A DNA stretch of 64,000 nt from Ceratotherium simum simum (GCF_000283155.1 NW_004454166.1:6195187-6259186), one strand, 5' to 3'. Shown: positions 35,090 through 46,944, counted from the stretch's first letter. Translations and numbers: made by a program. Notes: generated by a model from the letters alone, not told the origin.

Positions 35090-36660
35090 GTTGTTCCCAA
35101 AGATAATTTTTAAAGCAAACTTCAAAACCACATATTTCCAGTACACGGAGTCTACATTTCTATTTCAAGGAAGATTGAAAATGGGCTGCTTATTTGCATA
35201 AAAGGGATAAAGTAAGAAAAAGTAACAGAGCTAGGAACAAAATGGTTAGTGTTTAACAAGTGAGCAAAAACAATTGGGTTTTGTTTTTCCCTAAAATATA
35301 CCCTGGGAGGCTATATAATTGAAAATTTCTGACTCTCAGATGAGCACAGACCATAATTTTTGAAGAGGCCTTGCTTAGCATGAGTTCTTGAGATTGCGCT
35401 CTTCAGACCTTAAGGGAAAATTGAATGGAGGGCTTAGGGTTCCATTAGGAAGCAATTTTCCTCTGGCTGAGTAACTCAGGATAATACCAGCTGTGACAGC
35501 AGAAAGCCTGCCAGCCACCCCGGTGGCACTGTGAGAGGAGAGCCTGAGCTATAGGGTTTGTCGTTTCAGACACAGTGCCCCTGACTCAATTGGGAACAGG
35601 GCCAGCAAACCCACGATCTGTGTTAGACAGTAGTTGTTTTTCATTCTGAAGCAGAAACTTAAATCCCTAACTCATGAGGTCTGTTCAATAGACTGCTTGT
35701 TGCGGGGTAGGGTGGGGTAAGAGACGAATGAGAGATCCTAAATGTAAACTACAGATTTTTCTCATTCAGAATTTGCCAATGCAGAATGCATAAATAATTA
35801 ACTGCCTGGGTTTACCCCACTTCCATAAGCTTGGAAACTTTTGGGAAAGATACTGTGGTAAAAGCAAATGTGTAAACTCTCACACGTTAACTGAATAAGA
35901 TTACCAACTGGAACTAGAGATATTGCCAGTTATAAACATTTTAAGACTGTTTGTCAGGTATAGCATAGTTTAGAACACTTGCAAAGACGACACGAGGAAG
36001 CAGAACACAACCTACCTTTTCTGGTGGATGCTGTGGTGCCCTGCCCTTCACTGAGCAGATGTAACTTTCTCCTAGCTGCTGAGTGATGGGTGCTAAGGAC
36101 TCACAGCTTCCCTCTTGGTCCAGCTCTCCCCAGACCTCTCCAGGGTAGCCAGTAACCAGGACTAATTGGCACAGGGGACAAAAGGCTGGGCCCCTTGTCT
36201 AAAGATGGAACCAATTCTGAGCTGCAGTTTTTGCTCCAGATATTCCTAAGGGACTAGGATTCAAGTTAGATTCCAGCTGAAGGACCATATCTTGAATAGC
36301 TTTCCTCCTTTCCCCTCTCCTGCTTCACTCACTTTCCTCCTGAGAACACAAGATAAAACACTTTCATAATCCCCTTCTGAGTCTCTGCTTCTAGGGAACC
36401 AGATGTTTCAAAGATACCTTACAACAGTTCATTGTTGTGGAATGCAGGTAGAAAAAATTCTAGAAAATTCTACTATCTCCTAATTGGGCGGGTCTAGGCA
36501 TTGGAGGTATGGATAGGCTACTGGAAGGACTGAGAAAATCCATTTTGGAGTTCTTTCCCCTGACATAGGTCTATTATATTCCAAGACACCAATGGCTCAG
36601 TCAAAACTACCTGTTCTTCTCTGAAATGGTTTTCAAGTAGCAACTGTTGTGATCTCAGAA
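35090..36660. other. Unassigned sequence, no gene seen
   Basis: The 36000-36420 part is GC-richer and ends in TTCTAGGGAACCAGATGTTT, wording common in old mammalian repeats, but I could not place it. Confidence 0.4.
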
Positions 36661-36669
36661 GGAAACTCA

Positions 36670-36950
36670 CTGTAGTATTTATCTATTGCTGCAAAACGAA
36701 TTACCACAAAGGTAGTAACTTAAAACAATGTACATCCTGTGGGCCAGGAATCTGAGCATGGTGCAGCTGGGTCTTCTGCTTCAGGGTCTCTCACAGGCAT
36801 TAATCAAGGTTTTGTCTGGGCCTGGGGTCTCATCTGAGGCTCAACGGGGGAAGGATCCATTCCCAAGCTCACGTGGTTGTTGGCAGTATTCGATTCCTTG
36901 GGGGCTGAGGGAACTAAGCCCCCACCCCATGATGGGAAAAGATTTTCTCT
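36670..36950 (-). repeat. Old LTR-like (probably MaLR/MLT1-type) fragment
   Basis: TCTATTGCTGCAAAACGAAT, CTTAAAACAATGTACATC, GGGCCAGGAATCTGAGCATG, GGTCTCTCACAGGCATTAAT and CCAAGCTCACGTGG follow a multicopy mammalian repeat wording that I associate with MaLR LTRs. The family assignment is uncertain. Confidence 0.55.
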
Positions 36951-36954
36951 AAAT

Positions 36955-37438
36955 CTAGCTGAGTTGGCCTCCATACAGTGGATTTCAACAAATGTAGAGA
37001 AAATGCTTTCAGAGAAAATATACTTTGGCTGTGACTTCCTATAGTGTCAACTTCCTTCCTACACTCTTGAAACCACTGCATGACTGAGGTGACAACATCA
37101 ACCTGCATCGCTGTCCTCTAGCTTACTTTCCAGGAGCATATTGTCTAAGATGTCAGGAAAAAATTAAGAAAGATAAGAGTCAATAGAAAGCCTCCTGCTC
37201 TCAATTAATCCATTATACTAAACCTACCACCCTCACACCTTGGTAACCAATGGGAGTAACAAATTCTATGACAACAGTGTAAAAAATTTAGTTGAAGAGC
37301 ATATATTTGAAGAAGACTTACCCATGGAAACAAAATCAAATTTTAGGTACTATCTATTTTGGACTAATATTAAGGATAACATGGTATCTGAAATGAACAT
37401 GAATATTATATTTAATAATGAGCCACAGGGATTTTTGT
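36955..37438. other. Unassigned AT-rich sequence, no gene seen
   Basis: No recognisable element. Confidence 0.4.
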
Positions 37439-37439
37439 T

Positions 37440-38060
37440 AAGGAACTAAAAAAGTAAATTTAATAAAAGTAATAATGCTATTAAAGCATTCCAAGCAGTA
37501 AAAAGCAAAATCTTCACTGCAAAAAATGGATCACTAAGAAATAGTTGAGAAAATTACCTAGAAGAGCAGAGAAAAGCTATAAGATTTTTATAAAAGTTAT
37601 AATAAAAAAAGATTAGAGATAAGAATAAGATAATGGTGATTCAACCTACCTATGATTTGTGTTCCTAGAGAAGGGACTAGACTAGAGCAGAAGAAATGAA
37701 AGAGACTAGAACAGAGTAGAAATTAAATATAAAAGAAATTTCCTGAATTGAACGTAGATCTTAATCTGTCTAACTGCAAAGCTCTCCATGTGTAAGGGAA
37801 ACTTTATGAAAAGCAACCAACACTGAGATCTCTTCTGAGGAGGTTATTGTATTTCAAAAACTAGAAAGGACTGTGCAAGTGAGTAGAGGGCAGAAGCAAG
37901 TTACCTAAAAGTGGAAACAAACTCTGGTTATCTCAGTCATGAAAGATGTTAGAAAAGAGTAGAATAATGTTTTGAAGGAAAATAAAAATTTCTACTTCAG
38001 GAAGTGTTTTTCTTCAATGTAAAAGCAGTAAAAAGTTATCACTCCCGCACCTCTCAAGGG
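37440..38060 (+). repeat. Possible HAL1/old L1 remnant
   Basis: The sequence is purine- and A-rich with GAAGGAAAATAAAAATTTCT, TCTACTTCAGGAAGTG and GAGAAGGGACTAGAC. The order recalls old L1/HAL1 sense-strand DNA, but similarity is low and there is no intact frame. Confidence 0.3.
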
Positions 38061-38339
38061 TGGAAACAAACAAACAAAAACTTTTGTAGACGCTCTAATT
38101 AATCAAGGGGCAAATCAAAATAATGAATTTATGAGTGGGAGAGTTGATATACAAAAGGACTAACTAGTTATTAGCTTTGAATCCATTTCAGCCAAAAATT
38201 ACATCTAAAATGTGTAGCCTTACAGATGTGTACAAGGATATGTGTACCAGTAGGTTCACATGCTACTATCTTAAATCATAACAATCTACTTAGCACTTAT
38301 ATATTTCCCACTCGGTCATTGTTCATTTAGATTTAACTA

Positions 38340-38860
38340 TATATTTTATAAGATCGATTGTACACCATTGTATTCTCCTGTTTTCATCTTTATTTTGAAG
38401 TCTCTATTCTGACTCATGGGCAGTTTGGTTATAATCTGTTCTCCATTATTTTCTTCAAATGTGGTACCTCCCGGGTTTATTTTCTGTACTCTTGCATTTA
38501 TGCAGCTGAATGATGTCTTACCTAGATATAAAATTCTTATATTGCATTCTTTTCTCTTAAAAGTCTGTAGACACTAGTCCATCAAATTCCAGCTTCTAGT
38601 TTTTCAGATAAGTCCAAGATGTTTTTTCCTTTGTTAGAAAATTCTCCTTTCTGCTTGGAAGAGGGTAGAGGTTTACTCTGGAGACAGGATTTTTACTAGG
38701 ATATGTATGGCTGGATACATGTTTTTTATAGTTCATACTGAAATTCAGTGATCCTTCTCAATCTGAAGCCTCAAAAATTTATTAAACTCAGGGAAATAAG
38801 GTTTTTGTCTGTTAGTTATTTAATTATTTTTTCTTCCATTTATGGGGTAAGTCTTCTGGA
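38340..38860 (-). repeat. HAL1/L1M-like remnant, segment 1
   Basis: The T-rich plus strand carries an antisense old-LINE style (ATAAAATTCTTATATTGC, CCATCAAATTCCAGCTTCTA, AAAATTCTCCTTTCTGCTTG). It may continue at 39310 and 40560 after later insertions. Confidence 0.4.
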
Positions 38861-38864
38861 TTTG

Positions 38865-39303
38865 TCATCTTCCATTAACAAATTACTGCAAATTGGGTGG
38901 CTTAAAACAACAGAAATTTATTCTCTAACAGTTATGGAGAATAGAAGTCCAAAATCAAGGTGTCAGCAAGGCCCTGCTCCCTCTTTAGTCTCTAGAGAAG
39001 ATTCCTTCCTCGCCTCTTCTAGCTTCTGGTGGTTGCCAACAATCCTTGGCAGTTTTTGGCTTGTGGCAGCACAACTCCAATTTGTCTCCTTATTCACACG
39101 GCCTTCTTCCTCGTGTCTCCTCTGTGTCTTCAAATCTCTTACCCCCTACAAGGACACCAGTTATTGGATTTCCAGCCCACCCTAGTTCAGTCTGACCCCA
39201 TCTTAACTTGATTACATCTATAAAGACTAAGATCACATTCACAGGTATGGGGTTAGGACTTCAATGTATCTTTCTGGGGTACACAATTCAACTCACAACA
39301 TCA
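38865..39303 (-). mobile_element. MLT1-type (MaLR) LTR
   Basis: The minus-strand MLT1 appears on plus as GGGTGGCTTAAAACAACAGA (38898..38917), AAATTTATTCTCTAACAG (its AATAAA signal in antisense), TCCAAAATCAAGGTGTCAGC, ACAAGGACACCAGTTATTGG and GGGGTACACAATTCAACTC. It interrupts the surrounding old LINE sequence. Confidence 0.82.
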
Positions 39304-39799
39304 TGCAAGCTTCTAACCTGATGATATCCATCTCTTTAAGATACACTTCTTATACTTTATATTTGAGGACATATTTCGACAGTTAACATCACCACTAATT
39401 AATCTATTAAATTGTAACATTAAAAAATATTTTTAGTTGATAAAAAATACTTCTAATTTGTGCTGTAATTGAACTTTTTGTGTTCTTAATGGTTTTTTGC
39501 TAGAAGCTGCCTGTTCTGTGTGTTCTGCTGGACCTCCGTCTCTCTGGATGGCTGAAGATGTGTCTTCTTCTTTGTTTATTGCAGTAACATTGGTTCATTT
39601 GCTCATGTCTCAGCTTTTGGGCGTGGGGGGGGGTGAGGGTTGCCAGTCTAGCTTATGTGGGATCTACCTTACGTGGAGGTGGTAATTTATGGGAGCAGCC
39701 TCATTTCCTGAGGGTCAAGGATGTAGCAGGTCAGTTTCTCATTTGGGTCCCAAAGGGGAAGGTTTTGCTCTTTTGTCTCCTCAATTGCAATATCTAGAT

Positions 39800-40064
39800 C
39801 AGGGGTCTTCAACCTGTCTGTACATGGAGTAATTCCATAGGAGAATTCCAAATCAGGCATTGGTATGCCTAGTCCCTGTCTTTGGTTTGTTTAGTCTGGA
39901 TTTCTAGTTCTTGAGCTAGATGCGGAACTTTTTATACTTTCAGGTAAATATGAATCCCTGGGCATCTTGTTGAAATGCAGATTCTGGTCCAGGAAGTCTG
40001 GAGTAAGACCTGATTCAGTATTTCTAACAAATTCCCAGGTGCTCCTGCTGCCGAAAGTAGCCAG
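39800..40064 (+). mobile_element. MER5-type hAT transposon remnant
   Basis: TCAGGGGTCTTCAACCTGTC at the 5' side, GGGCATCTTGTTGAAATGCA, CCTGATTCAGTATTTCTAAC and AAATTCCCAGGTGCTCCTGC match the MER5 order; some inner sequence is rearranged. Confidence 0.7.
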
Positions 40065-40065
40065 A

Positions 40066-40236
40066 CCACTGGTTCCCAAATTTGGCTGTGCACTGGGTTC
40101 ACCTAGCAAACCTCAAAAATGCTAATGGTTCTATTCCACCCCCAGAGATTCTGATTTAATCTATATGGAGTGTAGCCTGGGCAACGGGAGTTTTAAAAGC
40201 TCCCCAGGTGTTTCTAATTTGGAGAACCACTCGGCT
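40066..40236 (+). mobile_element. MER5-type hAT transposon, second copy
   Basis: It begins CCACTGGTTCCCAAATTTGG and ends GGAGAACCACTCGG, so both ends carry the terminal inverted repeat. Inside are CACTGGGTTCACCTAGC, CCACCCCCAGAGATTCTGAT and AGCTCCCCAGGTGTTTC. It directly abuts the previous copy in the same direction. Confidence 0.82.
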
Positions 40237-40559
40237 AGAGCTTTTCTAACTTCATGGTCAGGGTCAACTCAGTTGCTTTGTTTAGTTTCTCGGCAGTTCT
40301 TCAAAAATTTTTCTTTCTGTCAGAGATCCTTGGCTGACAGAGGACCAACATCCCTCTTGCCAGATGTTATATTCCACATCCCTGGGCTTTTTGATGCCGT
40401 CCTTGGCTCATCTCCATCCTGAGGGGAAGAGGTTGCAAGTCTGTTCTCTTCATCCAGAACTCAGCAGAGCCTAAGACCTTATTTGTAGTCTCCAGGTCCT
40501 GCCTGGCAGCTTCCACATCAGAAGGCTGATTGTTGGATTAGAACTGGGATGGCAGGACA

Positions 40560-41430
40560 GTAGGGTTATGTTTAAGTGATTCTCCTCTCCAAATCCAAAT
40601 CTTTAATTTTCAAGAGCTCTTTCTTCTTCTCTGGTTTGTTTTGCTTTTATAATGTAGTGTTTTGTTTTAGAGAAGTGATATCTTCTTAAATGTCATTGAG
40701 GACTCTACCTTGAAGGTCTTTCTTTCTTTGTCATTTTCTTATTTCTCTTTCTTTTCCCAAAGGTTATTTTTCGTTTATTTGCTTGTGTGTTTTTAAATCT
40801 TGGTATTTCTCTTGCGTGCTTTGGCCTGTCCTCAAATGTCTCATTTGCTCACATTTAGAATTGGGTGATATTAAGTCTGACTGCAAGATCTACGCTGGTG
40901 GTTAAAGTTTATTGGCTGCCAGGTTTTCCTTAGGGTAAGGGGCAGAAACTGGCTATCAGGTTAGAGTACACCTATATAATATAATGAAGACGTGTTTATC
41001 CTGCGGCACCAACACCTAGCCTTTGCTGCCTGACTTTCTAGATGGTTGTTCAAGCTTGAGTATACAGCTTCAGGCCACTAGAGGGAAGGCAAGGGAGGGG
41101 GGGCTAATTGTTTCACCTCCATCTACTGTCCATTTTTAGCCCTTTTTACTATTCCTTCCTTTTGCCATACCTTCCTTTTACTTGTGTTTGCTGGGTGGAT
41201 CAACTTCTTGCTTTACTGAGACTCATACCATGTGAGTTCCAGACTGTGGCTTCCTTCAAAACGCCTCATGTACTGTGATTCTTTTCTTTACTTCCCACTG
41301 TTTATTTCTGTCTCCTCTCTTTTCCTATTTGTTGTAGGCTCATACCTTTTAAACATTCCCTTACTATCATGAGAGAGTCTGAAGAGGGAGAGGAAGATCT
41401 GCCCTCTTGCATCAGAAACAATACAGCATC
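40560..41430 (-). repeat. HAL1/L1M-like remnant, segment 2
   Basis: Antisense wording such as TTCAAGAGCTCTTTCTTCTT (40610..40629), then TTGTTTTGCTTTTATAATG and ATCTTCTTAAATGTCATTGA, is typical of old L1/HAL1 sequence. The part beyond about 40900 is less certain. Confidence 0.5.
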
Positions 41431-41434
41431 ATTT

Positions 41435-41620
41435 TTATGGATGCACAGTATTCACAATATTTTATTTGTTTAATGAGTATTCTGTAGTTAGAATTCAATT
41501 TTCCCCAAATTTTTATTACTATAAAAAATTGTACAATGAACAACCTTAGAATAAAACCTTGGTGCAAACACTTTGTAGATAAAATCCTACATACATAATT
41601 GTAGGTTAATTTACGTCTAT
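41435..41620 (-). repeat. Old L1 ORF2/3' fragment
   Basis: TTTTTATGGATGCACAGTAT, TGTACAATGAACAACCTTAG and GTAGATAAAATCCTACATAC are the antisense of the L1 ORF2 end ('aatgaacaacct'). Confidence 0.62.
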
Positions 41621-41829
41621 TTTAATAACGTGTTAAGTTATGCCCACATCCTCTCAATATAGATTACTTCAATTTATGGTGCCCATTCTCCAGTATTCTC
41701 TTCAACATTGGGTAAAATAATTATTTCCTTAATCTTTCTTAGATAAGTTAAAGATTTTACCTCATTTTAATGTTATCTCTATGAAGAGACTAACTACTGT
41801 CTGTAAATAGCGTTCTCCTATGCAAACCA

Positions 41830-41974
41830 GTTACTCTCTGTAATTTTACCTTATTATATCATCCTCACAATACTTAACTAATCTGGATTTATTAGTCCCT
41901 CTCACTCCTTTTTAAGCTCCATGAGATCAGGGGCATTATCTTCGCTGTTGTACTTCCTGAATTTAGGAAACTTT
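41830..41974 (+). repeat. L2 3' fragment
   Basis: TCACTCCTTTTTAAGCTCCA followed by TGAGATCAGGGGC fits the L2 3' region. Confidence 0.55.
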
Positions 41975-42128
41975 CTTTGTATCTTCACATAGTTTTCCCA
42001 CTGTATCTATGCATATCTGTGTCCTAATCTCCTCTTCTTATCAAGATACCAGTCATATTGGATTAGGTCCCACCCTAATGACCTCATTTTAATTTAATTA
42101 CTTCTCTAAAAAATGCCATGTCCTAAAT
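41975..42128 (-). repeat. MLT1 LTR fragment
   Basis: TGTGTCCTAATCTCCTCTTC, TGGATTAGGTCCCACCCTAA and TGACCTCATTTTAATTTAAT match antisense MLT1; the 5' end is lost. Confidence 0.7.
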
Positions 42129-42189
42129 TACTGTGCACTATAATATTTTCTTAATAAAAAATATGGGGGAAACCATAATCTTTTTATTG

Positions 42190-42620
42190 AAGTATTGATA
42201 GAAAACCTCTTAATCACAAGTTCATGGGCTCCATGCAAAGTAAGCCAATCACTGAGACATCAGTGTTTGGAGATGGAGAATGGTTTATTAGAATTGACCA
42301 AAATGAGAAAGTGGGAGGATAGGTTCTTCAAATCTACGTTGACAAGAGAAGAAAGCAGAGAGTTTTATAGAGCTAAGGTGCTTGGCAGGATGAGTTTCAG
42401 AAAAAAAAAAGGGGAAGTAGTGTTTTTTTCACTCTGGATAAGCCCTTGGGCAATCTGGCCTCAATGGCAGCTATAGGCTTGTTATCTGGTGGTCATAACT
42501 TCCTTGAAGGCATTCTTTTTTTCTGCAAAACAAGCTCATAAATCCTTGTGAGCGTTGAGTCACCCATCAGGTTAAACAAGAAAACAGAAAATTAACAAGA
42601 TTAACTTCTTTTTATCTGTG
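42190..42620 (-). repeat. Possible LTR fragment
   Basis: GATGGAGAATGGTTTATTAG (antisense AATAAA), CAGAGAGTTTTATAGAGCTA and TTGTTATCTGGTGGTCATAA resemble antisense LTR sequence. No termini or TSD are resolved, and the family is unknown. Confidence 0.3.
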
Positions 42621-42689
42621 TCTGTGTCGGGAACAAGGTAGAAGGGTAATCGTGTTCTTACTGAATATTTACAGTAACTCTCAGGTACC

Positions 42690-43005
42690 CAGTTTCAGTA
42701 TAGTTGACATATAATATTATATTAGTTTTAGGTGTATGACATAGTAATTCAACATCTATATACATTACAAAATGATCACTATGACAAGTCCAGTAACCAT
42801 CTGTCATCATACAAAGTTATTACAATATTATTGACTATATTCCCTATGTTGTACATTATATCCCCATGACTCATTTATTTTATAACTAGAGTTCGTACCT
42901 CTTAATCCCCTTCACCTATTTCACCCATCTTCCCACCCCCGTCTCCTCTGGTGACCACCAGTTTGTTCTTTGTATCTATGAGTTTGTTTCTGGGGAAAGC
43001 ATATC
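42690..43005 (-). mobile_element. L1 3'UTR fragment
   Basis: GTATAGTTGACATATAATAT, TATGTTGTACATTATATCCC and CTCTGGTGACCACCAG match the antisense L1 3'UTR seen also at 49413..49640. Confidence 0.75.
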
Positions 43006-43354
43006 CTTGAAAGCATTTTTTAATAAATACCTTAGTCTATTACGAATGACTCAACTTTTAAGTATTAACTTTTGTGTTAATTTTCATAGCGAAACTACTC
43101 TACAACCTGGACCTTACATATGTATATAGTTACAAATACAGCCCTAGCAACAGAGGGCTTATAAAGTAAGGGACCCTCCCTTTATACTTATGAAAGTGTC
43201 GGGGACCTTCTGGTAATTACTGCAAGTGTCCCAGAATTTATTCTTATAGCACTGATTTCATTGCAAGAATACTCATGCTTAACTACCTTTTGTCTTTATT
43301 TTAAGCTCTTTAACCATACTGATCCTAGGACTTCTTTTTCTGTGATTTTAATGG

Positions 43355-43754
43355 TAGGAAATGAACCATCGATTTCATACAGATGTTGGAGAACCAGCCT
43401 TGCAGACAGCTGGAAGAAACAGGTGTACAGAAATCCAGAGACTATTAACACATCTAATTGAACAAGTGTCGGTAGTTACGAAAGTAATTAAGAATAAAAG
43501 AAGGCCTTGTGCAGCTCCTAACAAAAACATTGCTGATAATCACTGCCAACTTAAAACTCATTTTGTGGAGCTTCGTGAAAAAATGGGAGCATTTTATATG
43601 GAATATTACCTTTTGTCTTGTAATTTACATAGGTGTCTTTAATGAACAGCTCGTTTATAGTTCCGCTGAGTCTTTCCTGTGTGTGTTGCAGGCGTCTCTG
43701 AAACAGCAGTATCAGCAATTCAGACGAGACAGGCTTCCTCTTGAATATTTATAG
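43355..43754 (+). other. Candidate exon pair of an unidentified gene (or a decayed remnant)
   Basis: I do not recognise a family. Two stretches stand out in a region free of recognised repeats. The first (about 43355..43642) follows a pyrimidine-rich run ending in GGTAG at 43355. Its open frame from 43361 (94 codons) has mixed, non-repetitive composition with several Cys, Arg and Lys residues. The second begins at 43692 just after GTGTGTTGCAG, a good splice acceptor, and reads 20 codons rich in Gln, Arg and Leu to a stop at 43752..43754. The acceptor falls in phase 0. An in-phase donor-like site in the first stretch lies at AAA|GTAATT near 43482. No promoter, poly(A) signal or parent protein was identified. 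Both could be chance; confidence is low. Confidence 0.2.
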
Positions 43755-43759
43755 AAAGA

Positions 43760-44078
43760 TTTTAAAAGTATACTTATCAATTTTCTTTAATTTGTCCTTT
43801 TGAAATTGCCGTGTTTTTTCCTACACCTGAAACACCTTTCTTTTAGAATAAGAATATGGGACGTTTTCCACCGTGGCTTCTTTGTTAGGATTTTCAGACT
43901 GAATCCCGTGAATGGTTCCATGTAACATTTTATGACTATTTTTATAATTATAACAGAAGCACACGATTATTGTGAGGAAAAAAACACAAAGGAAATCATT
44001 TAGATAGAAAATCAATCACTCATGATACAGCCACATGGAGAGCCTGTGTTACACCTGTAGTGAGATAATCTCTTACCA
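43760..44078. other. Unassigned AT-rich sequence, no gene seen
   Basis: No recognisable element. Confidence 0.4.
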
Positions 44079-44080
44079 GG

Positions 44081-44475
44081 TGTACTAGTTTGCTAGGGTT
44101 GCCATAACAGCGCCATGGGCTGGGTAGCTTAAATGGCAAAAGTTTATTTTCTCGCAGATCTGGGGGCTGCAAGTGTAAGACCAAGGTGTTGACAGGGTTG
44201 TTTCTTTTGAGACTTCTCTCTTTAGCTTGTAGATGGCTGTCTTTTCCCTGTGTCTTCACATGATCTTCCTTCTGTATCTATGCATGTCTGTGTCCTAATC
44301 TCCTCTTTTTATAAAGACTCTAGTCATATTGGATTAGGCCCCACCCTAAAGACCTCATTATAGTTTATTTACCTCTCTAAAGACCCTATCTCCAAATATT
44401 GTCACGTTCTTAGGTACTGGGGGTTAGGACTTCAACATATGAATTTCTGGGGGGACACAATTCAGCCCATAATCA
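44081..44475 (-). mobile_element. MLT1-type (MaLR) LTR, near full length
   Basis: The termini are TGTACTAG and CATAATCA, so the TG...CA ends are kept over 395 bp. Inside on plus: GTTGCCATAACAGCGCC, CTTAAATGGCAAAAGTTTAT, GGATTAGGCCCCACCCTAAA, ACCCTATCTCCAAATATTGT and GGGGACACAATTCAGCCC. It is a solo LTR without coding sequence. Confidence 0.88.
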
Positions 44476-44484
44476 GGCTTTTTA

Positions 44485-44862
44485 AAAATGTGTGTTTTGT
44501 GTGTGTATGAGTTTAACAGCTTTGTTGAGGTATAATTGACATATAAGAGACTGCACATAAATATAATGTTATAAGTTTTGACATACGTATATAGCCATAA
44601 TAAACTTATCCATCACCCTCAAAGGTTTCCTTGTGCCCCTATAATCTGTCTCACTCTCTCTTTCCTGCTCTGCACCCATCCCCAGACAACCACTGATCTA
44701 CTAGTTAGATCACATTTCCAGTAGATGCCCATTTCTAAATGTGCATTTAGTTTGCTTTTCCTAGAATTTTATAAAGTGGACTCATATAGTATATACCTTT
44801 TTGTCTGGCTTTGTTCACACATCATAATTATTTTGAGGTTTATTCATGTTGTACTGTGTATC
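44485..44862 (-). mobile_element. L1M-type 3'UTR fragment
   Basis: GCTTTGTTGAGGTATAATTG (44519..44538), CCCATCCCCAGACAACCACT, AAGTGGACTCATATAGTATA and GTCTGGCTTTGTTCACA match the antisense old L1 3'UTR. Confidence 0.8.
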
Positions 44863-44865
44863 ATA

Positions 44866-44940
44866 GCACCTAGAATAGTATTTGGCACATGGCAGGTACC
44901 CTAATTATTAAATCAACGAATAAATGAAAGCATAAATCAA
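44866..44940 (+). repeat. L2 or MIR 3' end fragment
   Basis: AGCACCTAGAATAGTATTTG, GGCACATGGCAGGTACC and AACGAATAAATGAAAG match the L2/MIR terminal wording. Confidence 0.55.
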
Positions 44941-44944
44941 TGAG

Positions 44945-45540
44945 TATTTTAGAAGGTTAAGGAGATGAGATGTTATATGTTGAATGACACTCATAATTTT
45001 GATGTTCTCTCTGAAGCATTTTTATACAGGCAAGTAAATGAATCTGGTTTGTAGGTTAGAAAATATCTCTAGTGGCAGCTTGAAGGATGAATTTGTGGCA
45101 GAGAAAGATTAAAACGAGGGGACTAGTTATTAAAAATTCTTATATGATGTTTCCTATATGTTGCGTTTGCACAGAGCCATCCATGTTAAAATATTCAGGA
45201 AGCAATCAAAAATGTGAACCAGTAAGAAGAATTATTTGAGGGAGCAAGGGGGTACATGGATGAGTGGGAAAATTAGGATAAAGGAAATAACATCCTAAAC
45301 CTATTTGTAAAGTTGCCAAACAACCTTATAAATACATCATGATACAGAGGAAAAAAAATGGGTATGAGAAACAAAGAACTGTGGTCCCTAATATTAACTC
45401 TTTCCTAACCCTTAAGACTTTACAAATTTCACAATGATGGACCTAGATGCTGCTCTTTATTTCCTGTGCTAGGGCCTTTCATCTTGGGGACTGGCAGGAA
45501 TTCAGCATTGAGGAATTCCTGTCCATTATTTATTTTGTAA
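44945..45540. other. Unassigned AT-rich sequence, no gene seen
   Basis: No recognisable element. Confidence 0.4.
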
Positions 45541-45544
45541 TTTT

Positions 45545-46330
45545 TTTCTTCTGTATGTTTTCTGTAATCTATTTTTGGAAATCCTGTTAACTTGGGTAGA
45601 GATACTGATATTTTTGGTTTAGTATGTCTTTATATTTGGTTTTATATTTTTCATTTCTTTTTAGTGTTGATGAGGTTTTCTTAATCTTATTTCCCAACTT
45701 GAATACTGAAAATTTTATTTTGCTAATCTCATTTTGTAATTTCCCAAGAGCTCTTTCCGGTTTCTTTATTGTTATTTTTTTCACAGCAGCCTGTTCATGA
45801 TTTATGGATATCATATTGTCTGGGCTATTTCCTAGAATATTAATTATACTATTTTAAAGTTCTTTTTTCTTCCTTGATTTATCTTTGTTTACTCTGGGGA
45901 CATCCCCTCCCTTTTTGTTTGTTTTGGTCTTTCTGTTTCATACCATAATTTTTTTTCTCAAAAGTCTGTTGATTCTCAGTTGTCTGTCTACTTTTAATAA
46001 CAAAGTTCTCCCTAAACACTCCATTTAATTTCTTTCAAAAGAATTCTGCTTCCATTCCTTTTTCTTGACTGGGGGTAAATGCCTGCTTACAGGCTGTTAT
46101 CTATGATTATCTATGTTATCCTGGTGAGAAGGATTAAAAGTGGTGGAAATGACAATTCTCTTTATGGAGTGTCAGTTAATCTTTTCAGTTCTACTTCTAA
46201 CTCCTGCTCTGCATTATATTGAGAATTTCAAGATAATCTCTCTAGGGATTTGTTGGTTGAATAAATGCCTTCTTTGCTGCATTTTCTTCACATTTTTTGA
46301 TGCTGCAGCCCTCTTCCCTCTGTTTCATTA
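45545..46330 (-). repeat. HAL1/L1M-like remnant
   Basis: CCCAAGAGCTCTTTCCGGTT near 45746, GCAGCCTGTTCATGATTTAT (45786..45805) and GGATATCATATTGTCTGGGC are antisense old-LINE wording. Frames are lost. The minus-strand 75-codon Lys-rich frame at 45587..45814 fits an L1/HAL1 coiled-coil-type remnant. Confidence 0.55.
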
Positions 46331-46334
46331 GTTG

Positions 46335-46940
46335 GTGTTCCAATATCCATCTTCCAGAAATTTGTTGAAATCTACCTTCTGCTAGTGATTTCTCTCTTAT
46401 TTTCTTTTTGTCGTTCTTATGGGTTTATAACGGTTTTTTTAATTCTTGTTTTAGTCTTCTATTATCATTTTATTATCTTGGCTTGATTTCACTTTACCAT
46501 ATTGGAGTTTGTAAAGAGGAACAGTACTGCCCAGCTTAAGAAATATTCTGAAGATTAAATGATATAATGTATGTGAAGTTTCTTATTCACATATTAAATC
46601 CTAGTTCCACTTTCTCACCATGTAAGAATGTCTTCTAACAAATTTTCTGCCTGCTCAGCCCCCAGCAGAGGTAACAAAATTTTAGCCTATCTAATATTTA
46701 ATTTTGAACTTCCTTGTCATAGGAAGCCAACACACTTCTTGATCATTTGGAAGAGGTTTCTACTGGTTATGGATGTTTTAGAAAGCCGATCCTGGTTCTA
46801 CGTTTCTTTCTGTTACAGCCTGCCTTCTAGTCAATATTTTGCTTTCTAGCATTTTTTCCCCTAAAAACATATTCTCAAAAAGAGATTTAAGTTGTGGCTC
46901 TTGGGAAAAAATATTTCCATCTTTGACCAAACTCAAGTAC
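46335..46940. other. Unassigned AT-rich sequence, no gene seen
   Basis: A weak MIR-like phrase (GATTAAATGATATAATGTAT near 46553) is too short to call. Confidence 0.35.
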
Positions 46941-46944
46941 AGGG

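Noticed and set aside
41071..41090. CTCF-like GGCCACTAGAGGG
   Set aside because: The core continues AAGG instead of the required GGC-type end, so the match is weaker than those at 23711 and 54750.
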